From the NCBI RefSeq assembly GCF_009728735.1, contig NZ_CP024636.1, positions 639,686 through 703,685 of the forward strand: a stretch of DNA of 64,000 nucleotides, read 5' to 3'. Numbering within the stretch: position 1 is the stretch's first letter; every line of letters begins with the position of its first letter. The notes beneath the pieces are model-generated. The model was not told the DNA's origin, made no database searches, and saw only the letters and a list, made by a program, of their open reading frames with translations. This DNA is from Pantoea phytobeneficialis. Lineage in GTDB: Bacteria > Pseudomonadota > Gammaproteobacteria > Enterobacterales > Enterobacteriaceae. Of the stretch, positions 36,139 to 44,685 are shown piece by piece. The position numbers and the translations under genes are program-made.

Positions 36139-36587
36139 AACGACTCGCAGACGTCAATCCATTTTGCCGCAGTGAGATCCGCCATACGCTGCGGCGAAAT
36201 GCGCACCGCATTGTAAATTGAACCCGCCGCAGGCAGCACCTCATCGTAGCTACGCAATGAGACATCGCAATAAACGGTCAGCGGATTTTCCAGGCCGAAT
36301 GGGCTGACTGCGCGGGCGGGATGGCCTGTCAAATTCACCACCTCATCGACGCACAACATACGTACTTTCCTGCCAAGTGTCGCTTTTAATTTGTCATTAT
36401 CAAGACGCGCATCACCGCGCGTGACAATCAGCACGATTTTATCTTTTACTTTAAAAGACAGGGTTTTAGCGAGTTGTCCTGGCTCCACGTCATGCAGGCG
36501 TAGGGCCAGTTCAGCGTCCGGCATCTCGATGATATCGACATCCGGTGCATGTTCGGCAAAGAAGTGCCGTACCGACTCCAGGCTCAT
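36135..36587 (-). CDS. YbaK/EbsC-type aminoacyl-tRNA deacylase
   Basis: A 150-residue protein of the prolyl-tRNA editing (YbaK/ProXp) superfamily, which hydrolyses mischarged tRNAs. Landmarks are AKTLSFKVKDKIVLIVTRGDARLDNDKLKATLG (about 42-74) with the catalytic-region Lys, and LTGHPARAVSPFGLENPLTVYCD (about 86-108), the substrate pocket with GxxxP. The start at 36587 follows GGAG; the longer frame at 36608 lacks a site. Exact tRNA specificity is unclear. Confidence 0.85.
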   Translation of the reverse strand: MSLESVRHFFAEHAPDVDIIEMPDAELALRLHDVEPGQLAKTLSFKVKDKIVLIVTRGDARLDNDKLKATLGRKVRMLCVDEVVNLTGHPARAVSPFGLENPLTVYCDVSLRSYDEVLPAAGSIYNAVRISPQRMADLTAAKWIDVCESF

Positions 36588-36672
36588 TTTTTTCTCCGGC
36601 AAAATCAAGCGCTAAAACTGCCATAAGCCCTCTCAACTGTAAACGAGAATGCAGGAGAATCTGTAACAGAAT

Positions 36673-37476
36673 TTACTGAGCACACACCGCTGTTAATGTG
36701 CAGTTACCACAGCGTTCAACGTCGGGAATGCGGTAACGCTGGCAGCAACTACGTCGTTCCATCACGCCATTGCGTGGGATCATAGTGCGGTAAAGCGGGT
36801 TATCGCTGCCATCCAGCAGGGTACGGCTGAAGAACAACGCCTGCTCCAGCTGTGACACCACATCTGCGGGCAACAGCGTTTTTAACTCTCCAAGGAACCA
36901 CCAGAAGGAGAATCCCATGTTGTTCCAGATCAGTTTGGCGTTGATATCACCGTGCTGCGCCATGCCATTTACGGCTGGAATCAGGTAGTACTGGATCAGG
37001 CGATCGAGACGCTGCTGTGCGTTGAGGTAACGAGCATCCTCATCCTCCTGCACATCAATCCAGAAAGCGCAGGGATGGCCATTTTCATGGAATTCAACGT
37101 GAATCAGATGGGGAGCGCAGTTAAGCGCGCGTGGTTCCAGCAGCAGTGCCAGCATCAACGGTGACAGCAACAGGCCGAAGTACCATTGCGCCCAGAGCGA
37201 CTGGAGGGGCTTCGCCTCATGCGGGACATCAGGATGATTGCGATACAAATAATCGCTGTAGCGCTGGGTGAGGCGGCGGTAATGCTGGGGTTGGGACCAT
37301 TCGGTAAGTGTTAAGGTGCCTGATGGCGCAGGCTGGCCGAGGTGTATTGTTTCCAGCATGTAGCTGCGCTGTTCACGCATCAGATCTTCCAGTGCGCTCG
37401 CCAGCGTGCGGTCGCTTTGGATAAAGATCAGTGGATGTTCGCTGAAGCGATGATCCTGACGGGTGATAGTAGCCAT
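36673..37476 (-). CDS. fhuF: ferric siderophore reductase FhuF
   Basis: A 267-residue cytoplasmic iron-sulfur protein that reduces Fe(III) in hydroxamate siderophores. The diagnostic C-terminal motif is present: C244-C245-x10-C256-x2-C259, ligands of an unusual [2Fe-2S] cluster. Residues 100-200 include the HVEFHENGHPCAFWIDVQ core. The start at 37476 (MATITRQDH) is preferred. A Fur-type sequence lies just upstream. Its neighbours (DUF1435 gene and tRNA-Leu cluster) match E. coli. Confidence 0.92.
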   Translation of the reverse strand: MATITRQDHRFSEHPLIFIQSDRTLASALEDLMREQRSYMLETIHLGQPAPSGTLTLTEWSQPQHYRRLTQRYSDYLYRNHPDVPHEAKPLQSLWAQWYFGLLLSPLMLALLLEPRALNCAPHLIHVEFHENGHPCAFWIDVQEDEDARYLNAQQRLDRLIQYYLIPAVNGMAQHGDINAKLIWNNMGFSFWWFLGELKTLLPADVVSQLEQALFFSRTLLDGSDNPLYRTMIPRNGVMERRSCCQRYRIPDVERCGNCTLTAVCAQ

Positions 37477-37507
37477 GCCGGTCCTGAATGAAAACGGGAA
37501 GCGAAAA

Positions 37508-37527
37508 ACAAATGATAATCGTTCCCG
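37508..37527 (-). promoter_or_regulatory. Fur box upstream of fhuF
   Basis: ACAAATGATAATCGTTCCCG contains the Fur core AATGATAATCGTT and lies about 35-50 bases before the fhuF start. Iron repression of fhuF is established in E. coli. Confidence 0.65.
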
Positions 37528-37589
37528 CTTCAGCTCACAAGACAACCCGGCGTTGGATTCACCGTCATGGCACCCGTGAATCCAACGTT

Positions 37590-38684
37590 TCAGGCGAGAT
37601 CTTTGGTATCCAGCGGCGCTTTGGGTAAATCATCCCACGCCAGGATGGTATTACGTCCCTGATTTTTCGCCACATACAGGGCACGGTCAGCATTCGCGAC
37701 CGCCTGATCAAAATCATCATCAAAAATCGGGGCGATACCTGCACTGATGGTGACGTGGGTCGAAACCTTCTCATTAAAGCGATGGGGAATTTCCAGATCG
37801 ACCACGTACTGGCGAATGCGCTCGGCCAGTTTCATGGCAATTGAGGCGTTAACGTTCGTCATCAGTACCAGAAACTCTTCACCGCCGTACCGTGTCACCA
37901 CATCGCGCGAGCGTACGGCATCGCGAATGGCGACCGAAACCCGTGCCAATGCCTGATCGCCCATCGCATGGCCGTAGTTGTCGTTGTAGGCCTTGAAATG
38001 GTCGATATCCAGCAGTAAGACGAAGTGGCTGCCTGCGTGATTTTCCAGAATGGTATCCAGACGGTTTTTCAGCCCCCGGCGGTTATACAAACCGGTTAAC
38101 GGGTCCAGCATGCTTAAGTCGCTGAAACTCTCTTTCTCTTCATATAGCTGCCGCACCAGACGGCGGGTGAAATGATCGAAGCGGCGACGCATCAGATGGT
38201 GTAATGAAAAACCAATCAACGGCAAGGTGATGGTAAACAAAATCATCATTAAATGCTGGCCATCATCCAGCAGTAAAACAGTGAATACCGGCGGCGTGAT
38301 GTGTAAACAGAAAGCAACTAAATAATCACTTAGCGCAATGGCACTGACAAAAAATACGCTCAACAGACTGATTATTAAAAAACTACCATCAAAATAGAAA
38401 ACCAGATGGTATTTGTGGTTTATGTGCCATGCCCATAATGCACCAAATAACAATGCCACAGGATTTAATAGCGGTAATTTTAGTTTTGGGCTGATTAAAC
38501 AAAGTGTAAGTAAAGAGATGCTAAAGCCTGCCACCAGTACTGCTGGCAGTGAGTGGATGCTGGATGCCTCCCCTAAAAATGGTAACAAAGAAAATAGTGA
38601 AACAGCGACATTCAAAAACAGAAAAAGCATCAGTGAGAGCCGATATTTGCTGTGTTTCAATTCATCGTAAGATTGTAATTTCAT
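37590..38684 (-). CDS. diguanylate cyclase with membrane N terminus
   Basis: A 364-residue enzyme making cyclic di-GMP. Residues 1-185 contain about six membrane segments of a MASE-like sensor. The GGDEF domain (about 190-350) includes DPLTGLYNRRGLKNRL and the active site GGEEF (267-271). An inhibitory I-site RSRD (258-261) stands exactly five residues before the active site, so product feedback is expected. The signal is unknown. Monocistronic between fhuF and the Fur-regulated DUF1435 gene. Confidence 0.88.
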   Translation of the reverse strand: MKLQSYDELKHSKYRLSLMLFLFLNVAVSLFSLLPFLGEASSIHSLPAVLVAGFSISLLTLCLISPKLKLPLLNPVALLFGALWAWHINHKYHLVFYFDGSFLIISLLSVFFVSAIALSDYLVAFCLHITPPVFTVLLLDDGQHLMMILFTITLPLIGFSLHHLMRRRFDHFTRRLVRQLYEEKESFSDLSMLDPLTGLYNRRGLKNRLDTILENHAGSHFVLLLDIDHFKAYNDNYGHAMGDQALARVSVAIRDAVRSRDVVTRYGGEEFLVLMTNVNASIAMKLAERIRQYVVDLEIPHRFNEKVSTHVTISAGIAPIFDDDFDQAVANADRALYVAKNQGRNTILAWDDLPKAPLDTKDLA

Positions 38685-38865
38685 TATTATTACTCGTAAC
38701 AGCCCTGAAATATCAAAGCGCTACCCGACCGGAATATTCTCCCTGCCAGGGTAATGAGCACATTATTGCTGTGTTATCAAAATAGTTATCGGCGGCAATT
38801 TAGCATTTTCCAGTAGTACTGTCATCCGCAGGGCTTTTTCGATAAAAAAAATCCGCTGCACAATG

Positions 38866-38904
38866 AGAAATATTATCATATGATAATACGAATACTTATC
38901 ATTT
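38866..38904 (+). promoter_or_regulatory. tandem Fur boxes upstream of the DUF1435 gene
   Basis: TATTATCATATGATAATA (38871-38888) is a perfect 18-bp palindrome made of ATTATC/GATAAT units, and AATACTTATCATTT (38891-38904) adds a second half. Overlapping Fur sites of this kind control iron-repressed genes. Confidence 0.7.
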
Positions 38905-38916
38905 GAGGGTTGCGCG

Positions 38917-39201
38917 ATGATCATGGCGATATTGGCTGCCTGCGGCTTATGGGGTGTGAGCTGGATTATGGGTAAACGCCTGGATAGCGGCTGGGGTGTG
39001 CTGTTGCCCTGTGCGGCGATGCCGGTCTTCGCACTATGGGAACCCAGTTTCAGCCAGTGGCGGTTGGTGATGATTGTGGCGTTGTTGCTGACAATAGTGA
39101 TGTTGTTTCATCATCGTCTGCGTCATTACCTGCTGTTGCCTTCCTGCCTGGCGCTGGCGGGCGGATTAGCGGCGGTGTCAGTGAATTTTCATCTGATCTG
39201 A
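38917..39201 (+). CDS. DUF1435 family small membrane protein (YjjZ-like)
   Basis: A 94-residue protein with three or four hydrophobic segments (residues about 3-18, 27-41, 49-65 and 71-90), of the DUF1435 family. E. coli carries a DUF1435 gene (yjjZ) next to fhuF. GAGG at 38905-38908 supports ATG at 38917 (a second ATG is 6 bases on). With Fur-type boxes immediately upstream, it is probably induced by iron starvation. Its function is unknown. Confidence 0.75.
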   Translation: MIMAILAACGLWGVSWIMGKRLDSGWGVLLPCAAMPVFALWEPSFSQWRLVMIVALLLTIVMLFHHRLRHYLLLPSCLALAGGLAAVSVNFHLI

Positions 39202-39285
39202 ACGACAGAAATGACAAAATCACGCATAAGCGTGAGCAGAAGCTGTAAACATGATGGATGAGATAACCGGGAAGGATGACAACGT

Positions 39286-39372
39286 TGGTGCGAAGAGAGG
39301 GACTTGAACCCTCACGTCCGTAAGGACACTAACACCTGAAGCTAGCGCGTCTACCAATTCCGCCACCTTCGC
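39286..39372 (-). tRNA. leuV: tRNA-Leu(CAG), copy 3
   Basis: An 87-base class II tRNA with CCA encoded. The acceptor is GCGAAGG/CTTCGCACCA, the D-loop GAATTGGTAGAC, the anticodon stem-loop CTAGCTTCAGGTGTTAG (anticodon CAG), followed by a long variable arm and T-arm GGTTCAAGTCC. It is the last of three near-identical tandem copies, as in the E. coli leuQPV operon. Symbol assigned by position. Confidence 0.95.
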
Positions 39373-39401
39373 ATCGTAGTTGTCTGTTCATATCACCGCA
39401 T

Positions 39402-39488
39402 TGGTGCGAAGAGAGGGACTTGAACCCTCACGTCCGTAAGAACACTAACACCTGAAGCTAGCGCGTCTACCAATTCCGCCACCTTCGC
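39402..39488 (-). tRNA. leuP: tRNA-Leu(CAG), copy 2
   Basis: Same sequence as copy 3 except for one base in the variable arm (TTCTTACGG rather than TCCTTACGG). 87 bases, anticodon CAG, CCA encoded. 29-base spacer to copy 3. Confidence 0.95.
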
Positions 39489-39520
39489 ATTGTGCAGTGC
39501 GATATGAACTACGTGGTTTT

Positions 39521-39607
39521 TGGTGCGAAGAGAGGGACTTGAACCCTCACGTCCGTAAGGACACTAACACCTGAAGCTAGCGCGTCTACCAATTCCGCCA
39601 CCTTCGC
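39521..39607 (-). tRNA. leuQ: tRNA-Leu(CAG), copy 1
   Basis: First gene of the three-copy operon (transcribed leftward). 87 bases, anticodon CAG, CCA encoded, identical in body to copy 3. A promoter with a GC-rich discriminator lies immediately upstream. Confidence 0.95.
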
Positions 39608-39647
39608 GTACCTGCAATACCTTAAGTATTGCTAACCACGGAGGCGC

Positions 39648-39675
39648 ATTTTAGAGATTTTACTCAATGCGTCAA
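39648..39675 (-). promoter_or_regulatory. promoter of the tRNA-Leu operon
   Basis: On the minus strand TTGACG (39675-39670) and TAAAAT (39653-39648) are spaced by 16 bases and followed by the GC-rich discriminator GCGCCTCCG. This is the form of a stringently controlled stable-RNA promoter. A short palindromic leader (CAATACTTAAGGTATTG) lies between it and the first tRNA. Confidence 0.75.
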
Positions 39676-39749
39676 CACATATTTCGCGGCGGTGAAACGA
39701 TTGCTGGAAAAAGCAACGTTTCTGCCGCCGCGTCAGCAACATCGCTGAA

Positions 39750-40781
39750 TTAACGTGCTTTCGCGCCGCGGCCGTAAACCGCACGGTAAACTTTAAAGCG
39801 TCCGGTTTGCGCCAGCACTTCATGGTTTCCGAAAGTCTCATCCAGCACCTGCGGATAGGGCAGGAAGGCGTTGGCGACGATACGCAGTTCGCCGCCACTG
39901 TTGAGATGTTTTGCCGCGCCACGAATCAGCGTATGTGCCGCATCGAGGCTGGTTTGCAGGCCATCATGGAACGGCGGGTTGGAGATGATCAGGTCAAAAC
40001 GACCGGTGACATCGGAGAAGACGTTGCTGGCAAAGACTTCACCTTCAAGGCCATTAGCCGCCAGCGTGGCTTTACTCGCTGCTACTGCGGCGGCATGCAC
40101 ATCACACAGCCACAGACGGACTTTCGGCGAATGTTGCGCCAGCACGGTTGCCAGTACGCCACTGCCACAGCCAATATCCAGCACCTTACCTTTGGTGTGC
40201 GGCGTCAGCGTCGAGAGCAGCAGCGCGCTTCCGGCATCAAGGCCGTCACGGCTGAATACGCCAGGCTGGGTGTGAATGGTCAGGCCATCCAGCATATAAC
40301 TGTCGTTGAAGGCGTCGGCATCGAAGATGGGCTGCTGTTCCAGTTGCCCGTGGTACAGGCCACAGCGACGTGCGCTGTCGATCTTTTCCAGTTTGGCCCA
40401 CGACTCCACCATGCCTTCCGCGCTACGGACACCGCTACGGTTTTCGCCTACGACAAAAATATCGCTACCAACCGGCATCAGCGAGAGCAGGTTTTGCAGT
40501 TGGAACTGCGCTTCCGGTTTATTCTTCGGCCAGAAGTAAACCAGGGTATCGCAGCCTGCCACATCCGCCGCACTTGCGACCAGGCCATAGACCGCGCGCT
40601 CCGCGAGGCGGCGGCTAAGGTTCTGCCAGTGATGATATTGTTGGGTATGCACGCGTGTTGACGCGGTTTCCAGCTGAGCGGGCAGGTCATCCTGCAAATC
40701 GCCAGCAAACAAAACATGGCGGGCGGTAAATTCATCACTGTGGCGCAGAATCACTTCACTGGCCGGGGTAAAAGCAGACAT
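39750..40781 (-). CDS. rsmC: 16S rRNA (guanine-1207-N2)-methyltransferase RsmC
   Basis: 343 residues, the length of E. coli RsmC, which methylates G1207 of 16S rRNA in the 30S subunit. It has a degenerate N-terminal methylase domain (1-165) and an active C-terminal one, with AdoMet motif [10 protein letters not shown] (201-210) and catalytic NPPF (268-271). Divergent from holD, as in E. coli. Confidence 0.93.
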   Translation of the reverse strand: MSAFTPASEVILRHSDEFTARHVLFAGDLQDDLPAQLETASTRVHTQQYHHWQNLSRRLAERAVYGLVASAADVAGCDTLVYFWPKNKPEAQFQLQNLLSLMPVGSDIFVVGENRSGVRSAEGMVESWAKLEKIDSARRCGLYHGQLEQQPIFDADAFNDSYMLDGLTIHTQPGVFSRDGLDAGSALLLSTLTPHTKGKVLDIGCGSGVLATVLAQHSPKVRLWLCDVHAAAVAASKATLAANGLEGEVFASNVFSDVTGRFDLIISNPPFHDGLQTSLDAAHTLIRGAAKHLNSGGELRIVANAFLPYPQVLDETFGNHEVLAQTGRFKVYRAVYGRGAKAR

Positions 40782-40887
40782 GGATGGCTCCTGTTAAATC
40801 AGAGCGGGGATTATAGTGCTTTGTTGGCGCATGTTCGATGGGTTTGCTAGCATAGCGTCGCATTCTGGCAGCACAACGGGTAATAGC

Positions 40888-41298
40888 ATGACATCAAGGC
40901 GCGACTGGCTTTTACAGCAAATGGGGATTACGCAGTATCAACTGCGGCGTCCACGCGTGTTGCAGGGAGAGATTGCCGTTCGGCTTACGCCAGAGACTCG
41001 TCTGGTCTTGGTGGCGGAACACGCCCCGGCGTTGCATGAGCCGTTAGTTCGCGATGTGCTGCGTACCTTAAACCTGCAACCCGCGCAGGTAATGACGCTC
41101 ACGCCAGAACAGCTCCAGATGCTACCGGAACAGGTGGATTGTGCGGGCTGGTTGCTGGGTGTCGATAGCTCGCATCCTTTTAATGGCGTCACTTTTGCGA
41201 CCGCCGCTTTCAATGAATTAATCAGTAGCGGTGCGGCGAAACGCGCCCTCTGGCAACAGATGTGTAACCATGACAGCCATCTCTTTAGTCACCCCTGA
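40888..41298 (+). CDS. holD: DNA polymerase III psi subunit HolD
   Basis: 136 residues; psi subunit of the polymerase III clamp-loader, which links chi (HolC) to the gamma/tau complex. The N terminus MTSRRDWLLQQMGITQYQLRRPRVLQGE matches the family; the N-terminal tail contacts the clamp loader. The start at 40888 gives the family length; the longer frame is unsupported. Overlaps rimI by 29 bases, the conserved arrangement. Confidence 0.92.
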   Translation: MTSRRDWLLQQMGITQYQLRRPRVLQGEIAVRLTPETRLVLVAEHAPALHEPLVRDVLRTLNLQPAQVMTLTPEQLQMLPEQVDCAGWLLGVDSSHPFNGVTFATAAFNELISSGAAKRALWQQMCNHDSHLFSHP

Positions 41299-41710
41299 AG
41301 ACCAACCACAGCTGCTGGCGATTGAGCGCCGCAGCCATGCGTTTCCCTGGAGCGAACAGACGTTTGCCAGCAATCAGGGGGAACGTTTTTTAAATTTTCG
41401 CATTGAGGCGGAAGGCCGTCTGGTCGGTTTTGCCATCACCCAGGTGGTGCTGGATGAAGCTTCGCTGTTCAATATCGCTGTCGATCCTGATTTTCAACGC
41501 CGTGGCTATGCCCGCCAGTTATTGCAGCATCTGATTGCTGAACTGGAGAAGTGCGAGGTCATGACGCTGTGGCTGGAAGTTCGTGCCTCCAATCTGGCGG
41601 CGATAGCGCTGTATGAACAGCTGGAGTTTCACCAGGTAAGCCGCCGCCCCAATTACTACCCCACTGCCAGCGGAAGAGAAGACGCCATTATCATGGCATT
41701 GACGCTGTAG
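41270..41710 (+). CDS. rimI: ribosomal protein bS18 N-alpha-acetyltransferase RimI
   Basis: 146 residues, GNAT fold. The acetyl-CoA loop is [22 protein letters not shown] (about 64-85, with RRGYAR), followed by [19 protein letters not shown]. It acetylates the N terminus of ribosomal protein S18. Translationally coupled to holD by overlap and followed 20 bases later by yjjG. Confidence 0.92.
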   Translation: MTAISLVTPEDQPQLLAIERRSHAFPWSEQTFASNQGERFLNFRIEAEGRLVGFAITQVVLDEASLFNIAVDPDFQRRGYARQLLQHLIAELEKCEVMTLWLEVRASNLAAIALYEQLEFHQVSRRPNYYPTASGREDAIIMALTL

Positions 41711-41730
41711 CGTTTTGGCTGAGGAGATCT

Positions 41731-42414
41731 ATGTTAAACGACTGGGACTGCATTATTTTTGATGCGGATGACACGCTATTTCACTTCGACGCCTATGCCG
41801 GTTTGCAACGAATGTTTGCCGGTTATGACGTGCAATTCACCGATCAGGATTACGCCGATTACCAGGCGATCAACAAACCGCTGTGGGTCGATTATCAGAA
41901 CGGAGCGATTTCGGCGTTGCAACTACAGACACGCCGCTTCACCGGTTGGGGCGAAAAACTCAGCGTGGCCCCGGAAGTGCTCAACAGCGGCTTTCTGAAC
42001 GCAATGGCGGAAATCTGCCTGCCTTTGCCGGGGGCGGCCCGTTTGCTTGACGCGCTGCACGGCAAGGTGAAGATCGCCATCATTACCAACGGCTTTACCG
42101 CGTTGCAGCAGGCGCGTCTCGAACGTACCGGCTTCCGTGATTATTTTGATGCGCTGGTGATTTCGGAGCAGGTCGGCGTACCCAAGCCCGATCGTGCCAT
42201 CTTTGATCACACGCTGGCGCTGCTCGGCAACCCGGCGCGTGAACGGGTATTGATGGTGGGGGATACGCCGGAATCGGATATCCTCGGCGGCATCAATGCC
42301 GGATTGAAAACCTGCTGGTTCGATCACGGTACGCGCCCGTTGCCTGAGCACATCATCCCGGACTGGCAGGTCACCTCGCTGTCTGAGTTGGAAAACTTAC
42401 TGACGCAGCGTTAA
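41731..42414 (+). CDS. yjjG: pyrimidine 5'-nucleotidase YjjG
   Basis: 227-residue HAD-family phosphatase active on dUMP, dTMP and noncanonical pyrimidine nucleotides. The nucleophile motif is [11 protein letters not shown] (about 9-19), motif II TNGF (about 114), and motif III/IV region [11 protein letters not shown] and [13 protein letters not shown]. Last gene of holD-rimI-yjjG; prfC, its neighbour in E. coli, is absent, and a terminator follows. Confidence 0.92.
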   Translation: MLNDWDCIIFDADDTLFHFDAYAGLQRMFAGYDVQFTDQDYADYQAINKPLWVDYQNGAISALQLQTRRFTGWGEKLSVAPEVLNSGFLNAMAEICLPLPGAARLLDALHGKVKIAIITNGFTALQQARLERTGFRDYFDALVISEQVGVPKPDRAIFDHTLALLGNPARERVLMVGDTPESDILGGINAGLKTCWFDHGTRPLPEHIIPDWQVTSLSELENLLTQR

Positions 42415-42450
42415 AAGTATCTATTCATCATTGAGATGATTATGCGTCTG

Positions 42451-42476
42451 AAGGCCCGCTGAGCGGGCCTTTTTTC
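42451..42476 (+). terminator. terminator after yjjG
   Basis: AAGGCCCGCT-GA-GCGGGCCTTTTTT: a 9-bp GC stem followed by six T residues, a textbook rho-independent terminator. Confidence 0.9.
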
Positions 42477-42484
42477 ATGCTAGA

Positions 42485-42508
42485 ATCTATTCATAAATCT
42501 ATTCATCA
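42485..42508 (+). promoter_or_regulatory. direct repeats ATCTATTCAT upstream of yjjJ, candidate operator
   Basis: ATCTATTCATA (42485-42495) and ATCTATTCATCA (42497-42508) are adjacent 12-bp-spaced repeats just before yjjJ (start 42520). A third copy, ATCTATTCATCA, lies at 42419-42430 on the other side of the terminator. They could bind the HTH domain of YjjJ itself or overlap the promoter. Confidence 0.45.
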
Positions 42509-42519
42509 ACGAGGGCGCG

Positions 42520-43848
42520 ATGGCGGATATCACGACACAGCTGTTGGATGGCCCATTAGGTGCGGCAGAGCTGTTGCGCCGTCTTGGCATCAGCCAGGCG
42601 ACGCTTTCGCGCCAGTTACGTCAACAGGATCAGGTCGTGCGTTGGGGCAAAGCCCGCGCCACGCGCTATGCTCTGCTGCGCCCGTTGCGCGGTGAAAGCC
42701 GTTTTCCTCTTTATCGGGTGCTGCCGTCGGGTCAGACGGTACAAGCAGGCTGGCTGGTACGTACCTGGCCGCAGGGCAGTTGTTTGCATCTGGATGAACA
42801 GGAGAACGGGACGTTCTACGATGGATTGCCGTGGTTCCTCAGCGATATGCGTCCCCAGGGGTTCCTCGGACGGCTGTGGGGAAGAGAGAATGCGCATGCA
42901 CTAGGGTTAACCGAGGATCTCCGTGTCTGGAGCGATGAGCAGTGCCTGATGGCATTGACGGTAACGGGCATGGACATGCCGGGCAACTGCCTGCTCGGTG
43001 CGACGGCGTATCAGCGCTGGTTGCAGCAATCTGCCCCCGTGCTGCTGAGCGCCGGGCAAAAAATTATGCGCTATCCGCAACTGGCACAACAGGTGCTGAA
43101 CGGTGATGAGGTGGGGTCATCGGCGGCGGGTGAGCAGCCAAAGTTCCTGTGTTATGCCGAAACCGCCCACGGCGAACATCACTGCCTGGTCAAATTCACG
43201 GTGCCGCGTCAGAGCGAAAACAGCCAGCGCTGGCGTGATTTACTGCGGGCGGAACATCTGGCACTACGACAATTGGCCGAGACAGGGCTGGCGGCAGCAC
43301 GTAGCCAGATTATTGAACAAGGCGGCCAGTTGTTCCTCGAAGTTGAGCGCTTCGATCGTGAAGGCGAACGAGGACGGCGTGGGATGTGTTCGCTGGAAGC
43401 GGTTAGCGCGGAATTTTTGGGGCGACAGCAGCACTGGCCGGATGCGTTGCGCGAACTGGCGCGCCAGCAACGGCTGGATGAAGCATCAAAGCAGCGTGGG
43501 ACGCTGCAATGGGCCTTTGGTCGCCTGATCGCCAACAGCGATATGCACGCCGGGAACCTGTCGTTTTTTACCGACGGGGAACAACTGCAACTGACCCCGG
43601 CCTACGACATGCTACCGATGGCGTTGGCACCGAACTCGCTCGGTCATATGCGTGACGAGGTGAATTTAACCCTCGACTTTTCGCTTTCCGGTGAGGTGTG
43701 GCGGACGGCCAGCGCAATGGCGAAAAGCTATTGGCAGACCATTGCAGCAGAAGGGGCGTTTAGTGAAGGGTTCCGGTTGATTGCGCGCCAGGCACAGCAG
43801 CAACTGGCTGCGCTGGACCTGACGCTGGAAAAGATGACGGAGAAATGA
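42520..43848 (+). CDS. yjjJ: HipA-like kinase-fold protein with fused HTH (YjjJ)
   Basis: A 442-residue protein of the HipA family (serine/threonine kinase-like toxins). Unlike HipBA, an HTH domain (residues about 10-45: GAAELLRRLGISQATLSRQLRQQ) is fused to the kinase, so the same chain may act as toxin and DNA binder. Kinase landmarks are SSAAGEQPKFLC (about 200-211, the P-loop-like region), LIANSDMHAGN with catalytic N339-x-D341, and the metal-binding D363 in TPAYDMLP. E. coli YjjJ has the same plan and is also near serB. The repeats upstream suggest autoregulation. Confidence 0.85.
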   Translation: MADITTQLLDGPLGAAELLRRLGISQATLSRQLRQQDQVVRWGKARATRYALLRPLRGESRFPLYRVLPSGQTVQAGWLVRTWPQGSCLHLDEQENGTFYDGLPWFLSDMRPQGFLGRLWGRENAHALGLTEDLRVWSDEQCLMALTVTGMDMPGNCLLGATAYQRWLQQSAPVLLSAGQKIMRYPQLAQQVLNGDEVGSSAAGEQPKFLCYAETAHGEHHCLVKFTVPRQSENSQRWRDLLRAEHLALRQLAETGLAAARSQIIEQGGQLFLEVERFDREGERGRRGMCSLEAVSAEFLGRQQHWPDALRELARQQRLDEASKQRGTLQWAFGRLIANSDMHAGNLSFFTDGEQLQLTPAYDMLPMALAPNSLGHMRDEVNLTLDFSLSGEVWRTASAMAKSYWQTIAAEGAFSEGFRLIARQAQQQLAALDLTLEKMTEK

Positions 43849-43856
43849 AATACGCT

Positions 43857-43928
43857 GTAGCGGCGCGATTTATCGCGCGGGTTTTACCGACAGCGTACAC
43901 GGAAATGCGCGATAAATCGCGCCGCTAC
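43857..43928. repeat. inverted pair of REP-like elements (BIME-like) between yjjJ and smp
   Basis: The element starting GTAGCGGCGCGATTTATCGC (43857-43878) is followed after 28 bases by its reverse complement (43907-43928). The second copy supplies the smp stop codon (CTA on the plus strand at 43925-43927). The pair separates two convergent genes. Confidence 0.9.
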
Positions 43929-44578
43929 GGTTTACCGTTTTCCGCCTCTTCTTCTTTATCCTCTTTCACCGGTGTACTGGCGGTGAGCAGGAACGGCGAC
44001 TGCTGCCAGCGGGTGCGGCGGTCGCGCAGCAGGGTACGGGTCAGGATGATGCCAATCGCCAGCGCCAGCAGCATCATCAGACGCAGAATGTTGGTGGTGT
44101 TATCTACCTGGCGCGATTCGGTGACCAGTACGTGGGTGTCCAGCGTGATACGCAGAAAACCCAGCGGGCCGTCTTTACCATTGAGCGGCTGCACAATCTG
44201 ATGATTGAAATAGCTACCGGCGCGCTTGCCATCGAGGGCGAGGCGGTCGCGCACATCGATGCTTTCGCCGCTGTGCGCCACCAGGCTGCCATCATCAGCA
44301 TAGACAGAGGCATCCAGGATGCGGCTGTTCTCCGTGAGCTGATTCAGCACCGCTTCAATTTGCGTGCGATTATCGTCGCTGTTATCCATCAAGGGTTGCA
44401 GGCTGAATGCCACCTGTTTGGTCAGGGTGCGGGCCAGCTCCTCCACCTGTTCGGAGCGCGCCATTTGGTGCCCGAGACTAAACCAGGATGCTCCCTGCAT
44501 CAGCACCACTAACAGGGCCAGCGAGATAAGAACAATCACCGTGCGGTGCAGGCGAAATTTCAGTGCGGTTTTAACCAT
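43925..44578 (-). CDS. smp: Smp (YtjB) inner-membrane protein
   Basis: 217 residues matching E. coli Smp: VKTALKFRLHRTVIVLISLALLVVLMQGASWFS at the N terminus, one membrane segment, a periplasmic domain of about 130 residues (HSGESIDVRDRLALDGKRAGSYFNHQI), a second membrane segment near 165-185, and the tail RTRWQQSPFLLTAS. Its function is not settled; a role in periplasmic sensing or envelope has been suggested. Divergent from serB, the conserved arrangement. The start at 44578 is chosen by homology. The stop codon lies inside a REP element. Confidence 0.92.
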   Translation of the reverse strand: MVKTALKFRLHRTVIVLISLALLVVLMQGASWFSLGHQMARSEQVEELARTLTKQVAFSLQPLMDNSDDNRTQIEAVLNQLTENSRILDASVYADDGSLVAHSGESIDVRDRLALDGKRAGSYFNHQIVQPLNGKDGPLGFLRITLDTHVLVTESRQVDNTTNILRLMMLLALAIGIILTRTLLRDRRTRWQQSPFLLTASTPVKEDKEEEAENGKP

Positions 44579-44685
44579 CAGAAACCCGTGTGACATAACA
44601 GCAGAAAGGCTGGCAATTATGTTGCCAGAACCCGCGCAGACAAGGTAGCCTCTTGCGTGGTTTTGTTGTCCCTACAGGAGCTGTA

